Below are positions 1 to 10,925 of a stretch of DNA of 32,880 nucleotides, piece by piece. The stretch covers positions 2,501 to 35,380 of the forward strand of contig NW_006281102.1 in the NCBI RefSeq assembly GCF_000203795.2, in the 5' to 3' direction. Made by a program: the position numbers and the translations under genes. Origin of the DNA: Batrachochytrium dendrobatidis JAM81 (lineage: Eukaryota > Chytridiomycota > Chytridiomycetes > Rhizophydiales). Each line of letters opens with the position of its first letter. The first letter of the stretch is position 1. The notes under the pieces were generated by a model, which saw only the letters and a list, made by a program, of their open reading frames with translations, did not search any database and was not told where the DNA came from.

Positions 1-500
1 CTCGCTAGTTGTCCCAATCCATCTTGTCCAACTGTTCAATACACATTCACGGTATCCACATTGTAGTAATTGCATATCCAAATCAAGATCAAAAAATCAA
101 AAATCCAAATATTGCAACCACATCACATCCTAAACATCAACATTTGCTTTTTCAAGCCATTGGTTCATCTGGTTCTGTACACTTCCTAATCAATTCGGTT
201 TTGCTTCACGCATTCCGTGCTAATCTCGGTTGTGTAAGTCATCAAATCACCCTGTCGGGCCCAATATGCCGTTCAAAAAACTGCTGATTCATATCAAAAA
301 GCATTATAGTAACAGATATGGTCGTGCCGAATACTGTCATCGCTGTCAGTAGTGCCATTATCATCACTATAATTTAGCCATTATATTCCGAGTCACCCAA
401 ATCTACCATTGTGCATAGCTTCGGGGTGGAAACCAAAAACCACATAGTGCTAACCCATCAATGAGCACCAATTAATAATTACCCGACGGATTGCTCCGAC
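1..500. other. Gene-free stretch with decayed coding traces
   Basis: No intact gene is visible. On the minus strand short open stretches in different frames follow one another, as in an old coding region broken by many indels, but none is long enough to assign. The 92-codon open frame at 9-287 on the plus strand has no recognisable motif and looks like chance. Confidence 0.4.
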
Positions 501-790
501 AAACGCTGCTCCCTCCATATCAACAAATACGGCGGGGACGTTCCAAGTGATAATTACAATTGGCTAGCTATCAAAAGCCTATCAATGTGTGCTGCACCGA
601 TCTGTTCTGCCCGCCGAGTTATTTCATCGGGTTGTGCTCTCACAGATATCCGGTTCTTGGATCCTTCCACACTGAATAAATGACCCTGTTTAAGTCTCGT
701 TATTTTTCTGATTATGCCAAATGGTTTGTTCAAAAACATTGCTTTGGTAACGTCTCGGCAATTTAATATTACTTGGCCGTTTTACATGTC
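500..790 (-). pseudogene. Exon-like remnant, unknown protein
   Basis: On the minus strand a reading frame runs without a stop from about 787 to 554. It has ordinary coding-type composition (RKITRLKQGHLFSVEG, then DEITRRAEQIGAAHIDRLL). An in-frame TAA lies just upstream at the 5' side. After its stop a second frame reads NVPAVFVDMEGAAFVGAIRR from about 545 to 450. Two consecutive protein-like frames suggest one gene disrupted by an indel, or two exons of an unrecognised gene. I do not recognise the family. It is less repeat-like than its surroundings. Confidence 0.3.
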
Positions 791-1796
791 AATTATCGTC
801 GTGCCATGACCATACATTCCTGTCTGTATTCGTCACCAATATCAATCAATGGCCATTCATCATCACTTTATACAATGCTATACGTTATACTGTATCGCAT
901 ACTGCCGGTTTGATTGCTGTATTACCATCCTGTCATCAAAACTGTATCTAGTGTGTGTTGCTGTAGTGATCATCTTTTTGTACGCATTATAATGTCCATG
1001 CTCCATTGTTGTTTGTGCTCCATTCACTGTTGATCTGTACACCATTGTATCCGCAATCATCGTACCTCCATATCCATATACATATACTTACATATCGCTT
1101 GCATCGTCATCATGTACTGTGCCATTGAATTGCAGTGTGTTGTCCATGTGTGGGACGTGCGTTTTGTACATGTTCAATTACGCTTGATCATTACAATTTT
1201 ATTGCAATCATTTGTAGTCCCATCAGTAACACTCGGATTGTATCCATATTTCAACTGGTTGTGTATACAACATGTATGCATGTTACTGTCCAATATCACA
1301 GTGATCCGACCACCATCATACAGTGTATCATGAGTGTATCATTACCCCACAATGCGTTGTTTTTTTGCATGATTTTGTGTCGTATTTCAATACTATTCAA
1401 CCGTTTATTTTGACCCTATACAACAGCCATTGTAACTCTGTATTGTTACCATATTGTTACCATATTGTAATGTGTATATACATGTCATCGAGTCAACCAA
1501 TGCAGTACTGTATAGGCATATGGCTGCATTTGCATCACCACCCAATATTCGTACAAAAAAAACCCGGCAATTGAGCCGTAATCCAATGCATACGTATGCT
1601 GATCACCACCATAATTGACCGCTGCATTAATATATCCGCATTCGGACACTCCAAACGTCATACTAACCACTCGTGTCTGATATTATCCGGACATTCGGAC
1701 AGGATACCATGTCTGATATTCGGACAATATATCCAACTTTGTCAATATTGATGCTATCGTATTGATATATTGACCATTGTAATATATATACATGAT
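790..1796. other. Gene-free AT-rich spacer
   Basis: Several overlapping short open frames occur on both strands, none with a start context, motif or splice signals that stand out. They are rich in Ile, Tyr, His and Cys, which is what AT-rich non-coding DNA with many CAT/TGT words gives. Nothing further seen. Confidence 0.5.
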
Positions 1797-2700
1797 ATGT
1801 ATACAGTCCAAACCACAGCGCAATAAGTCGTGTTTTGAGTGTATACCGACGTGTCCAATTCGGTCGACAGTCGTGACTATAACATGTTGTTAGTTTAGTT
1901 GACAACATGCCATGATGCATGTCCAATATATAGTATGTATATACATACATGTCCAGTATCAATCGCATGCATGTAGTGTCATTATTCATCGAGATACACG
2001 CATTTCCAGTTTCATGTCAAATATTCGTGCTATGTGCAAGTTGTATTTTTTACATGTATCGCATGTCAACACATGCATGCATTGTACATACCAATGCCAT
2101 GTGCATATACTGTAGCAGTTTCATGCAACTAGTGTCACTATTGACGACGATATACGACATCAAACACGTCAAAACGTCATTTTCGGACTTTGGTCGGCCC
2201 ATTCCATGTCAGATATTGACCATAGTGCGTCAGTGACATCATAATTCGATCCGCAACACATAATTACATATATGTGGTGCATACCAAGTCATTTGGTCGA
2301 CTTTTGTGGTCATAGTCGATATTAAAGTTTTTAGTTTGCAATTGGTTTGAAACGACGAGCTCTACTTGTTATTTTAATCTAGTATCGTGTCTATCAGTCA
2401 ATCAACAATTTATCTTGTATGCAAATGCGTCAAAAATACATGTAGTATATCGTTCTGATTCGATATCAGTTGACATTGACATTGTACGACCACTACTGAC
2501 CAAGTTATTAACATATTATCGACTAGCTCATACTGTCCCAGCATGTCGTCAAGAAAACCATCATATATTACAGTGTTGTGCCAACAAACATGCATGGATT
2601 GCATTGAAACTGGACATGATACAATATCAAGTGTATACATGTATTGTCATGGCATCAAACTGGCATGATATCATGTATTGGTTGTGTAATAGACCATAAT
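1797..2700. repeat. Diverged third copy of the 829-bp repeat family
   Basis: Blocks here match the tandem pair at about 4.0-5.7 kb in the same order. Examples are the ATACAGTCCAAAC block near 1800, GACAGTCGTGA near 1865, the ATGCATGTCCA block near 1917, CGCATGCATGTAGTGTCA near 1964, TGTAGCAGTTTCATGCAACT near 2110, and AACATGCATGGATTGCATTGA near 2587. About 200 bp near 2240-2450 has no match I can see in the tandem copies, so it is either inserted here or deleted there. Similarity is clear but far lower than between the tandem copies. Confidence 0.7.
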
Positions 2701-2765
2701 ATATGCCAACAAAACGCTCCAAATCAGGCATGATTATAGTCGTAAATATATTATTGTGACTGTGT

Positions 2766-2860
2766 TGTTGGACAGTGACTGTCAGTAACTACCAATAACT
2801 ACTAGTGACTATCAATAACTGTCAATGACCATCAATAACTATCAACAACTGTAAAAACGA
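2766..2860. repeat. Degenerate short tandem repeat
   Basis: About ten degenerate copies of a roughly 10-base unit of the form (C/T)CAATAACTA(T/C), with variants such as CAGTAACTAC and TAGTGACTAT. The run is noisy and has no coding implication. Confidence 0.6.
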
Positions 2861-3234
2861 TCAAGGTTTGTAGCCTGACAGTGTACAATCGAGTTTATTA
2901 AATCGTGTAATTCTGGTCGTTATTCGACTTTACCCAACACTTGAACACTCGATTGTTGCATGCAGTTTGACAGTCGTCATACATGGCCATGTGTATGCTG
3001 TTGTATAACCAGAGACGCAGTAGTATTGCCATGTGTTGGTTGAATCGACATACTCGACACACACCAGTCAATGCAGTTTTGTCCGAATCCCTATTTTTGT
3101 TGGCTGTAGTTTTGCACAAACTTGAAACAGTCATCGTAACAGTGTTACTGTCATTGTCATCAAGCTGTAGTATGTGTAACTGTAGTATTGGTTGAGCTAT
3201 TGACCATGTATTCGAGTATGAACGACTGTAGTTT

Positions 3235-3910
3235 TTTACAAACAATTGGTCAAACAACTAGTCAGAATACAGGTCAAACAACTAGTCAGAATGCAGGTTT
3301 GGACAATCGTCAAACAATCGTCAGAATACTGGTCAGAATGCAGACTAAACTAATCAAACAACAGGTTGAAATGCAGGCTAAACTAGTCAAAATACACTCG
3401 TCAAACACTGGTCAAATACTAGTCAAAATACTCGTCAAATAGGATCAAATGCAGGTCAGAATAACAGTCAAACAACTAGTCAGAATGCAGGTCTGGACAA
3501 TCGTCAAACAACTGGTCAGAATGCAGGTTGAAATACTGGTTAAACTAATCAAACACTCGTCAAATACACTCGTCAAATACTCGTCAAAATACTCGTCAAA
3601 TACAAGTCAGAATAACAGTCAAACAACTGGTCAGAATGCAGGTTTAAACAATCGTTAAACAATCGTCAAATACTGGTCAGAATGCAGGTTGAAATGCAGG
3701 CTAAACTAATCAAACAACAGGTTGAAATGCAGGTCAAATACTCGTCAAATACACTCGTCAAATACTCGTCAAAATACTGGTCAGAATAACAGTCTAAATA
3801 CTAGTCAGACAACTGGTCAATATGTGGATTAAACAATCGTCAAACAATCGTCAAATACCGGTCAGAATACTAGTTTAAATACTCGTCAAATACACTCGTC
3901 AATTAAACTA
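3235..3910. repeat. Minisatellite, about 0.7 kb
   Basis: A long array of degenerate short units built from the core GTCA(A/G)A: GTCAAACAACTGGTCAGAAT, GCAGGTTGAAATGCAGG, and AATACTCGTCAAATACACTC. Units of 11 to 16 bases are arranged in higher-order blocks; for example the block near 3449-3540 recurs near 3600-3700. The plus strand is strikingly rich in A and poor in runs of T. In one frame it reads as Gln/Thr/Ser/Asn-rich repeats (TTSQNTGQTTSQNAG), but stops interrupt every frame, so coding is doubtful. Confidence 0.85.
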
Positions 3911-4062
3911 TACAGTGCATTTGATATTCATACATTACACAATCAATCGTTAGTGAATATGCCAGTCATCGATATGTATTGTAGTCAAATGAATGTATCG
4001 GCCATTGTAACATGAATATATGATGTGTATACAGTCCAAACTACAGTGTAGTATCGTGTGTT

Positions 4063-4899
4063 TTGAATGTGTTCCAGTTGCGTCCAATTCAGTCGACAGT
4101 CGTGATTATAACATGTTTCCAATTTGATTGACGATATGGCCTGATGCATGTCCAGTATATAGTATGCATGTATACTCATGTTCAGTGTCAATCGCATGCA
4201 TGTAGTGTCACTATTGGTCAAGATATATCCAATCTTGGTATCATGTCAAATACTAGTGGTAAGTATAAATTGTATATTTTTTTTGTAATTTCATGGCAAT
4301 ACATGCATGCATCGTACATACCAATGCAATATCTATATACTGTAGCAGTTTCATGCAACTAGTGTCAGTATTGGTCAAGATATTCGACATCAAACACGTC
4401 AAAACGACACTTTCGGACATGCATTTGATGGCCATGATACACATTGATATACTGCCCCAATGACGACGTAATCATATACACAATACATGACTGTATGTGT
4501 GCCATACATTGCAGTTGATTTCGACATTGTATGACCACTGTAGACCGAGTTATTAACACGCCAAACATCGACTATAATATCCAACCTACAAAACGTCAGC
4601 TATTTAATTATTGTGTTATCAAACATGCATGGATTGCATTGAAATTGTACATGATACAATACCAAGTATATACAAGTATTGTCATGTCACCATATTGACA
4701 CAGGCTTGAGTATTGGTTGTGAAATCGACCATTTAGTACGCGATTGTGATGATGCAAATGATCCACTTTGAACGCATATAACTTGGCCAATAGCAGTTAT
4801 TTACCAGCCATATTTAAACTGGTTGTGTATATAGTATATCACCATTGATTGAGCATGCATATGCACGGTTTGCAGACATTTATAATTTGTGTTGAGTGT
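4063..4899. repeat. 829-bp tandem repeat, copy 1
   Basis: From the GTTCCAGTTGC word at about 4071 the sequence is repeated almost exactly 829 bp downstream from 4900. Differences are scattered single substitutions and one change in a T-run (longer in copy 1 near 4276). Copy 1 includes the AAACATGCATGGATTGCATTG block near 4620 and the TGCACGGTTTGCAGACATTTA block near 4863. Related sequence also extends upstream of 4063 to about 4010, where it matches the older copy near 1.8 kb. No gene seen in it. Confidence 0.85.
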
Positions 4900-5729
4900 G
4901 TTCCAGTTGCATCCAATTCAGTCGGCAGTCGTGATTATAACATGTCTCCAATTTGATTGACGATATGGCCTGATGCATGTCCAGTATATAGTATGCATGT
5001 ATACTCATGTTCAGTGTCAATCGCATGCATGTAGTGTCACTATTGGTCAAGATATATCCAATCTTGGTATCATGTCAAATACTAGTGGTAAGTATAAATT
5101 GTATATTTTTTTGTAATTTCATGACAATACATGCATGCATCGTACATACCAATGCAATATCTATATACTGTAGCAGTTTCATGCAACTAGTGTCAGTATT
5201 GGTCAAGATATTCGACATCAAACACGCCAAAACGACACTTTCGGACATGCATTTGATGGTCATGATACACATTGATATATTGCCCCAATGACGACGTAAT
5301 CATATACACAATACATGACTATATGTGTGCCATACATTGCAGTTGATTTCGACATTGTACGACCACTGTAGACCGAGTTATTAACACGCCAAACATCGAC
5401 TATAATATCCAACCTACAAAACGTCAGCTATTCAATTACTGTGTTATCAAACATGCATGGATTGCATTGAAATTACACATGATACAATACCAAGTATATA
5501 CAAGTATTGCCATGTCACCATATCAGCACAGGCTTGCGTATTGGTTGTGAAATCGACCATTTAGTACGCGATTGTGATGATACAAATGGTCCACTTTGAA
5601 CGCATATAACTTGGCCAATAGCAGTTATTTCCCAACCATATTTAAACTGATTGTGTATATAGTATATCACCATTGATTGAGCATGCATATGCACGGTTTG
5701 CAGACATTTATAATTTGTGTTGAATGTGT
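4900..5729. repeat. 829-bp tandem repeat, copy 2
   Basis: Near-identical direct copy of the preceding unit, ending at about 5729, where the TTGAATGTGTT word gives way to unique sequence. High identity implies a recent tandem duplication, or recent homogenisation of an older one. Short open frames in it are the same ones found in copy 1 and carry no recognisable domain. Confidence 0.85.
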
Positions 5730-6031
5730 TGTATGTGACCATTTGAAACTCGACTAATTGTGGTGTATTTTGACATGTATTTTGACTGATGTTTAGCGTC
5801 TGTTCATGTGTCATTGATGTGTCATTGATGCACCATTGACATGCTGTATTGTCCAACATTATGTGGTGATGTTGCAATCAACAAATTGGTGCAACACTGA
5901 ATGTATGTGGTGATTGTCGAGTATCGAGTTCATCTAGTTGTTTCTTGGTGTTTTCAATATCTATAAGCATCTTGTTCATAATTCCAATGTATGTGTGTCA
6001 ATGGCTTGTTGCTCATAATGTGTATTTGCTA

Positions 6032-6370
6032 TTAGGTTATCAACTGTTGGTAGTTGTGGTCTGAAGTCGCATGGAACATGTCAACAAACTGCGTATGTTC
6101 TTGTACAATTTGCGATATTGCATTTGTAAACAATGTGTCAAACCGACGTTGAAAGTGGTTCCAAATTGTCGATTGGTGTTTTGATATTGATGGAAATTGA
6201 AGTCTAGTTTCCATTCCACATGGCGTTCTAAACGCTTTGCAAAATTCACAGTAGCATGGTTCAACAGAGTGTTGGGTATTGGTGTATATCAAACACTGTG
6301 GGATTTGAAACCTTGACCAGTTATTGAGGTGACTGTGGTAAAAGACATGACCTGAATGCCACTACACAAT
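6032..6370 (-). pseudogene. Cys-containing ORF remnant, unknown
   Basis: Minus-strand open frame of 86 codons to a stop at 6032, with the motif CYCEFCKAFRTPC (CxCxxCx6C), which resembles a small metal-binding knuckle. The same frame extends upstream to about 6370, reading WHSGHVFYHSHLNNWSRFQ before an in-frame TAG. No usable ATG starts it. It lies just before the transposase remnant on the opposite strand and may belong to another mobile element. Family not recognised. Confidence 0.3.
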
Positions 6371-6699
6371 GGTTTGTTGTACACTCCAGTGTGCGTTGGT
6401 TGGTCGAGTAAGCTCTGATATGTTATTGTTGTATCAAGTTGTTATACAACAAACTATCAACGTCAGAAATACAGAGTCAAGCTGATTGAACTCTGAAAAT
6501 GAGAGCCTCGACTATAAGTGTTCAAATCTGTGATATTTGACAGATCTAGTCACTTGTTCAACCATAACCATCATATCTTTTAGTTCTGGAACCAAAACAA
6601 CTATGTCGAGTGGTAAAACAATTGTTCTTGTCACAGACGTTATGCTGTATAGTTATGGGTCATTTCATTGCAGCTGTGCGAGATTATGTCATGCCAAAG

Positions 6700-7840
6700 T
6701 CTTGGGTTTCAGTTTGTAGTCAAGACATTCTGAACTTGACAAAGTGTTTAGTGTTTCCACTCGGTACACTGTAGATTTGTCATTATCAGACTCTGGACTC
6801 GAACAAGACATTGCAAAGTGGATATGTGACAACCTCGTAAAGTCACCAACACTCGGACAAAGTGATGTTGGTAGTGCTCGAATGGACTTTTACCAGGCAC
6901 ACATTTGTCAGCCAACTATTTCAAGCATCTTGAAATGGAACAACACATACAGAAAGCTCACTCTTGTAAGCGACTGATGAATTGGCAAGAAAGAGTTTGT
7001 CAAGTATTGAAAACATTCGCACAATAGAATCAAATATTTGGATTACAATGGACGAGTTGGGTTTAAACTTGGTGATTGTACAATGTATGGCTATACAAAC
7101 AGAGGTGAAAGAGTACAGTCCAAAAACAACATTTCAGTTCAAAACTATAGTCTAATAGTGTGTGTTTCATATGACGATCAATATGTTTAGAGATTGATCA
7201 AGGCAGCAGTGAATGCTGTAATATTAACTTGTTAAACAATGACATGCAACATTCCCAAACGGTTCCAAACGGTCACTTTATTCTAGACAACATTCCATTC
7301 CACAAAACAACTCTAATTAGACATGGTTTACCAACTATTCAACAAACAGCGCGAGGTTTGGAACTACACTATACAGCATCATACTGTCCATTCTTGAACC
7401 CTGCTGACAATTACTTTGGTGTTTGGAATGACTGTGTGTGCTGAGCCATTCCAAACACCAAACAACTTGTAGCTTCAATAAAACAAATCCATTTCCAACA
7501 ACAACAATGAATATGTAACGATTGTTTATTCCAAGACAATCATTACAAGATCAATACAGAAAAGTATTTGATTTTACGTGAATACGACTGTAAAATAAAC
7601 TTGGGTGTTAAACCACAAGATTATCTCATACAAGCAAACCATACGAGTGTATTTTGGCAGTGCTACAAGTTTGTTGACCAACTCATGTATGGCGATATCA
7701 GCAGAAACTCGATTGATCCAACAGCCATAAATACACATTGTTGTCAGTTACATCGAGTGATTGTCCAAATAGGTCGATTCAGATGGGTTGCATATAACCG
7801 ACTAATCCAGCATTCATCCATTGTCAAACAACCATAATGC
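6700..7840 (+). pseudogene. Tc1/mariner (IS630-type) transposase remnant
   Basis: Three plus-strand pieces in different frames line up with a DDE_3-type transposase in the right order. The 6744-6977 piece ends in a helix-turn-helix-like segment (QPTISSILKWNNTYRKL). At about 7045-7190 there is a first-Asp-like ITMDE followed, one frame over, by a YGYTNRGER segment, as in the family's YGxAxRGER motif. At 7229-7444 come the second Asp in HFILDNIPFHK and the third motif in YCPFLNPADNYFGVWN, with Asp where family members often have Glu. At least two frameshifts and several stops separate the pieces, so it is dead. Terminal inverted repeats were not found by eye. A further open stretch at 7568-7837 may be the C-terminal part or unrelated. 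Confidence 0.7.
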
Positions 7841-8668
7841 ACAATACCACCAAGTGTGTAATTACACCCGCACTGATCAGTCGTTGCACAGTATGCATCG
7901 GTCAATGTCAAACATATGTGTGTTTGCAACTAAATTGCAGTCCATGACACATCCATACGATTCAACATGGCAAATCATGTATCATGAGTCCAAGATTGAT
8001 CAAAAACCTGATCATGGTAAACACAGCATGTTGTTGCATATCAGAGTCGATATATCGAGTGACAGTTGTACACTTGCTGATGGTGCACAGCGTATCAGTC
8101 ACAATACATGCACGGTATTGCATTGCAGTTATTGGATGATAACTGGTTGCAATGTGATACCGATCGACATACATCAGCATGGTGTGATGTGACCATAATC
8201 ATGATGGAATGTGTTGGAGTTGACATTGTGAGTTGACAATCGATACACCATGCACATGAATGGAACATATATATTCGAGTGTGGTTTGGTTGGTGTCAGA
8301 TTGATCATGCAGTTGCATCGGTGCAACGAGTGAGTGAGCTAATGGTGATCTGAACCCATTTCAACAACAAGTATTGACAGTCATGGATTTGCATGCATTC
8401 AATATGTGTAGCACACCGAATGATCAGTCATGCCAGCACATAGTAGTTGATTGGTGAAATATGATCAAACCATTAGTATAATACACTATTGTTTGGCAAT
8501 ACACGATGTTTATTGAATGAACGACATTGGATGCATGGCACATGACAATTAAACCAGCATGCAATACACGCTGCATTACAACATATACTGGATGAGACTG
8601 TGATGGTTCACTCAACTCCAACATCGTGACAGGTCTATGGTTGAAAAGCTTGCTGCTGAGCATCCTGC
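7841..8668. other. Gene-free stretch with a dispersed repeat segment
   Basis: No convincing gene. The 123-codon open frame at 7821-8192 has no recognisable feature. The part at about 8430-8630 resembles 23020-23220 on the same strand: both have the GTTGATTGGTG or GCTGATTGGTG word, then AATATGATCAA, GTGTTTATTG, and a TACAACATAT(A/T)CT word, with many substitutions and small indels between. Confidence 0.5.
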
Positions 8669-9339
8669 TCAATCGTAAAATACACTTGAAAAGTAACTGT
8701 AGAAAAAGTCAAAACAACTCTTGTACGAGTGATACGATTCCAGGTTTATATTATCGTCAGAATCTGTCACCTCAAACTTATGGTGATGCTCAAAGTAATG
8801 TTTAAGCTCCAATTCTTGCTCAGAATCTTTTTTAAGCCTAATCCGATACCCATCAAGAATTTTTTGGAGAATCTCTTGGAGTTCATCAAGAAACTCACGC
8901 TGGGTTCTAATATTAGCTTCAAGGTCGAGGTCTACTGATCCTTGACCCGAGGCTCTATTTAGAAAGTCAAAATCTTGCTCCAGATTATACAGCAAGTTTT
9001 TTGAGCCTTGATCCGAGCATCTACATTGTGAATATCTTTCTCTATTTTGTCGATTTTAACTGAAAGTGTTGCGTGTTCTTCGATCATGAATACTCCATCC
9101 AAGCCAATTGAATAGCAATACTTGCCAAACTCATTATATGATTTTAATTTTTTCGGATAATCAAACCTACTAAAAGTGTTCAAGATGCTAGCTTTAGCAC
9201 TTACAGTTTCAGTTGCACTGGGAGGAACTGTCGCAGTGCTGACTTTAGCACTCATGGTCGAACTGTGATCAACTGGATTGGCAACTGTGACCGAGAAGAC
9301 AGCAAGGATTGATGACAGTACGGCAATTGAGAATTTCAT
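8669..9339 (-). CDS. Small secreted coiled-coil protein, one frameshift
   Basis: The N-terminal part starts at the ATG at 9339 (MKFSIAVLSSILAVFSVTVA), a clear signal peptide with likely cleavage near Ala-Asn. A Ser/Thr/Val-rich linker follows (STATVPPSATETVSAK) and then a helical region. The frame stops at 8959, but an overlapping frame continues to 8669 with a strongly helical, charged stretch (EFLDELQEILQKILDGY) and an acidic/Tyr/Phe tail. One base gained in the A6/T6 run at 8997-9002 would join the two frames, so this is a single-lesion gene, a variable allele or a read error. An in-frame upstream ATG at 9372 adds MTLQLAQPTTK, which would mask the signal peptide, so 9339 is preferred. It is paralogous to the plus-strand gene at 26477 in signal peptide, linker and promoter. 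Function unknown; it belongs to a lineage-specific secreted family by inference. Confidence 0.7.
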
Positions 9340-9371
9340 TTTGGTGGTTGGTTGAGCAAGTTGTAATGTCA

Positions 9372-9540
9372 TTCAACGAGCCAGTTTTTGAACTATATTT
9401 ATATCCATTATTGAATAAATGATATTAAAAGCATATTCCTTGGATGATCGTCCTAAGGGATTTGTGTTACTATCAGGGTTGGTGTTGATTTGTTATCAAT
9501 GTTGAAATGACTTTGAAAGACTCTTTCTTTATATAATTGC
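9372..9540 (-). promoter_or_regulatory. Promoter shared with the 26.5-kb paralog
   Basis: Read on the minus strand, this 165-bp block matches 26288-26445 nearly base for base over several stretches: ATTGATAACAAATCAA, CAACCCTGA, CCCTTAGGACG, ATATGCTTTTAAT, and ATGGATATAAA. The last contains a TATA-like TATAAA at 9398-9403, about 60 bp before the preferred ATG. Conservation is comparable to or better than that of the coding regions. Confidence 0.75.
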
Positions 9541-9773
9541 TTATTGAAATTGGAAGCGTAGCATCAGGGTGTAATTTGTGTAGAAATACTGTGTAATGGC
9601 ACCATAATGCGACAAGGATACCAATGACTTGTATATGATAATTCAGTTATCTATACGACTATTTGTCACCAATACAATAGTATGTGACATGATCATATTG
9701 CACCAATCGACCAATATACGATCACTGGATACATCACACGTCGGTGTTTACCACTGCATATGTGTGGTGTATA
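9541..9773. other. Spacer
   Basis: Non-coding, AT-rich, between the shared promoter and the inverted-repeat arm. Nothing else seen. Confidence 0.5.
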
Positions 9774-10925
9774 TTGGTTATAGTCCATGATATCAACGAG
9801 TTTATGCATACTGCTTACACCACACATCATACACATCAAACCGACTCGGTGATATGCAAGTGTTGCGGTTTGACCAAATCACAATCATCCAATATTGTCG
9901 ACTGTTCAACTTGTTGATATTCAAACCGTGCCATCACTAGTCACAATATAATGGTTGACTGGTTCGTTTGATTGATCTGACATTGACACTTTGCAAACCT
10001 CGACTTGATTCATCAGCTTGGATATTCATATAATATTGGGTTTGTATCATCACGTTGGACTCGTTATCAAACACCTTGATGTGTCCATGCAACCCAAACT
10101 CGATATACACACATTAGTTACTGTTTGACATGACTGAGTCGATCATCAATACCAGACAATGCAACTGTATTAGTTGTATGATACAATCAATCATGGTTGA
10201 CTCATCACCATCAAATATCAAATGTTGATCACGTATACATTGATTTGTAATTGCATGGTCTGTTGGCAATACACACTATGATATGATTGACAAGTTGTTG
10301 ATTTGCAGTAATCAGATGTGCATCACCTGTAACATTGGATGCAATTGACGAGTTGTAACCACCAGTCAACAGTCATGGATATGTTGGTGATTGTGTTGAC
10401 TACATGATTGGTATTGGATTAGCTGTCATGATCGATTGGTGGACAATACAATCCACATTGATTATGACGTGTTGCAACTAGTTGATATATGCAGACTCGA
10501 CTGATGATCGAGTATATGTTGATGAGTAACTCTGTCACTGTTTGGTTTGAGCTGATCATTGCTACCGCTTGTATATGCAGTGTATACATGTGTGATGTAT
10601 TGGATATCGGTGTTGTGTATGTTGGACAATATATTGTCATGTCGCATCAAATCGCACCACATTTAGAATGCAATAATTGACTCGTTGATTTAATGATCGA
10701 CTCGACTCACATTCGACTGTAATGACCACAAATCTGCATTTCTGATCGATACGCATATATCAACATGTATCAGACTCGGACATGGTGTATATCAGTTGCA
10801 TATACCAGTCACTGATGCAATTGATGATGATCGATTAATCAATCAATTGGATATCAACACCAATGTCAATCCATTACCACATGGATACTTGCAGTTGTGA
10901 CCTGTATTCAGTCAGTAATATTGGT
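9774..10925. repeat. Inverted repeat, left arm (1.15 kb)
   Basis: The whole stretch is the reverse complement of 28927-30070 with a modest number of substitutions and small indels. The outer edge is sharp: TGGTTATAGTCCATGATATC begins here, and its complement ends at 30070. It holds coding-like traces. One on the plus strand (about 10733-10909) reads HKSAFLIDTHIST and ends NPLPHGYLQL. Another on the minus strand (about 10350-10240) reads SSIASNVTGDAHLITA. Both recur in the right arm with mostly conservative changes, but neither arm has an intact frame. Origin unknown; probably part of a dispersed mobile or viral-like unit. Confidence 0.8.

Noticed and set aside
3235..3910. Possible CRISPR-like array
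   Set aside because: Units are degenerate, adjacent and of variable length, with no constant repeat and unique spacers; the window is eukaryotic.
7821..8192. 123-codon open frame on the plus strand
   Set aside because: Composition (His, Cys, Met, Thr rich) is what this CAT/TGT-rich DNA gives by chance; no motif, start context or paralog seen.
8996..9003. AAAAAAC slippery site for programmed -1 frameshifting
   Set aside because: The upstream frame reads CAA AAA ACT, not the A AAA AAC phase needed, and no downstream pseudoknot was seen. A homopolymer indel is simpler.
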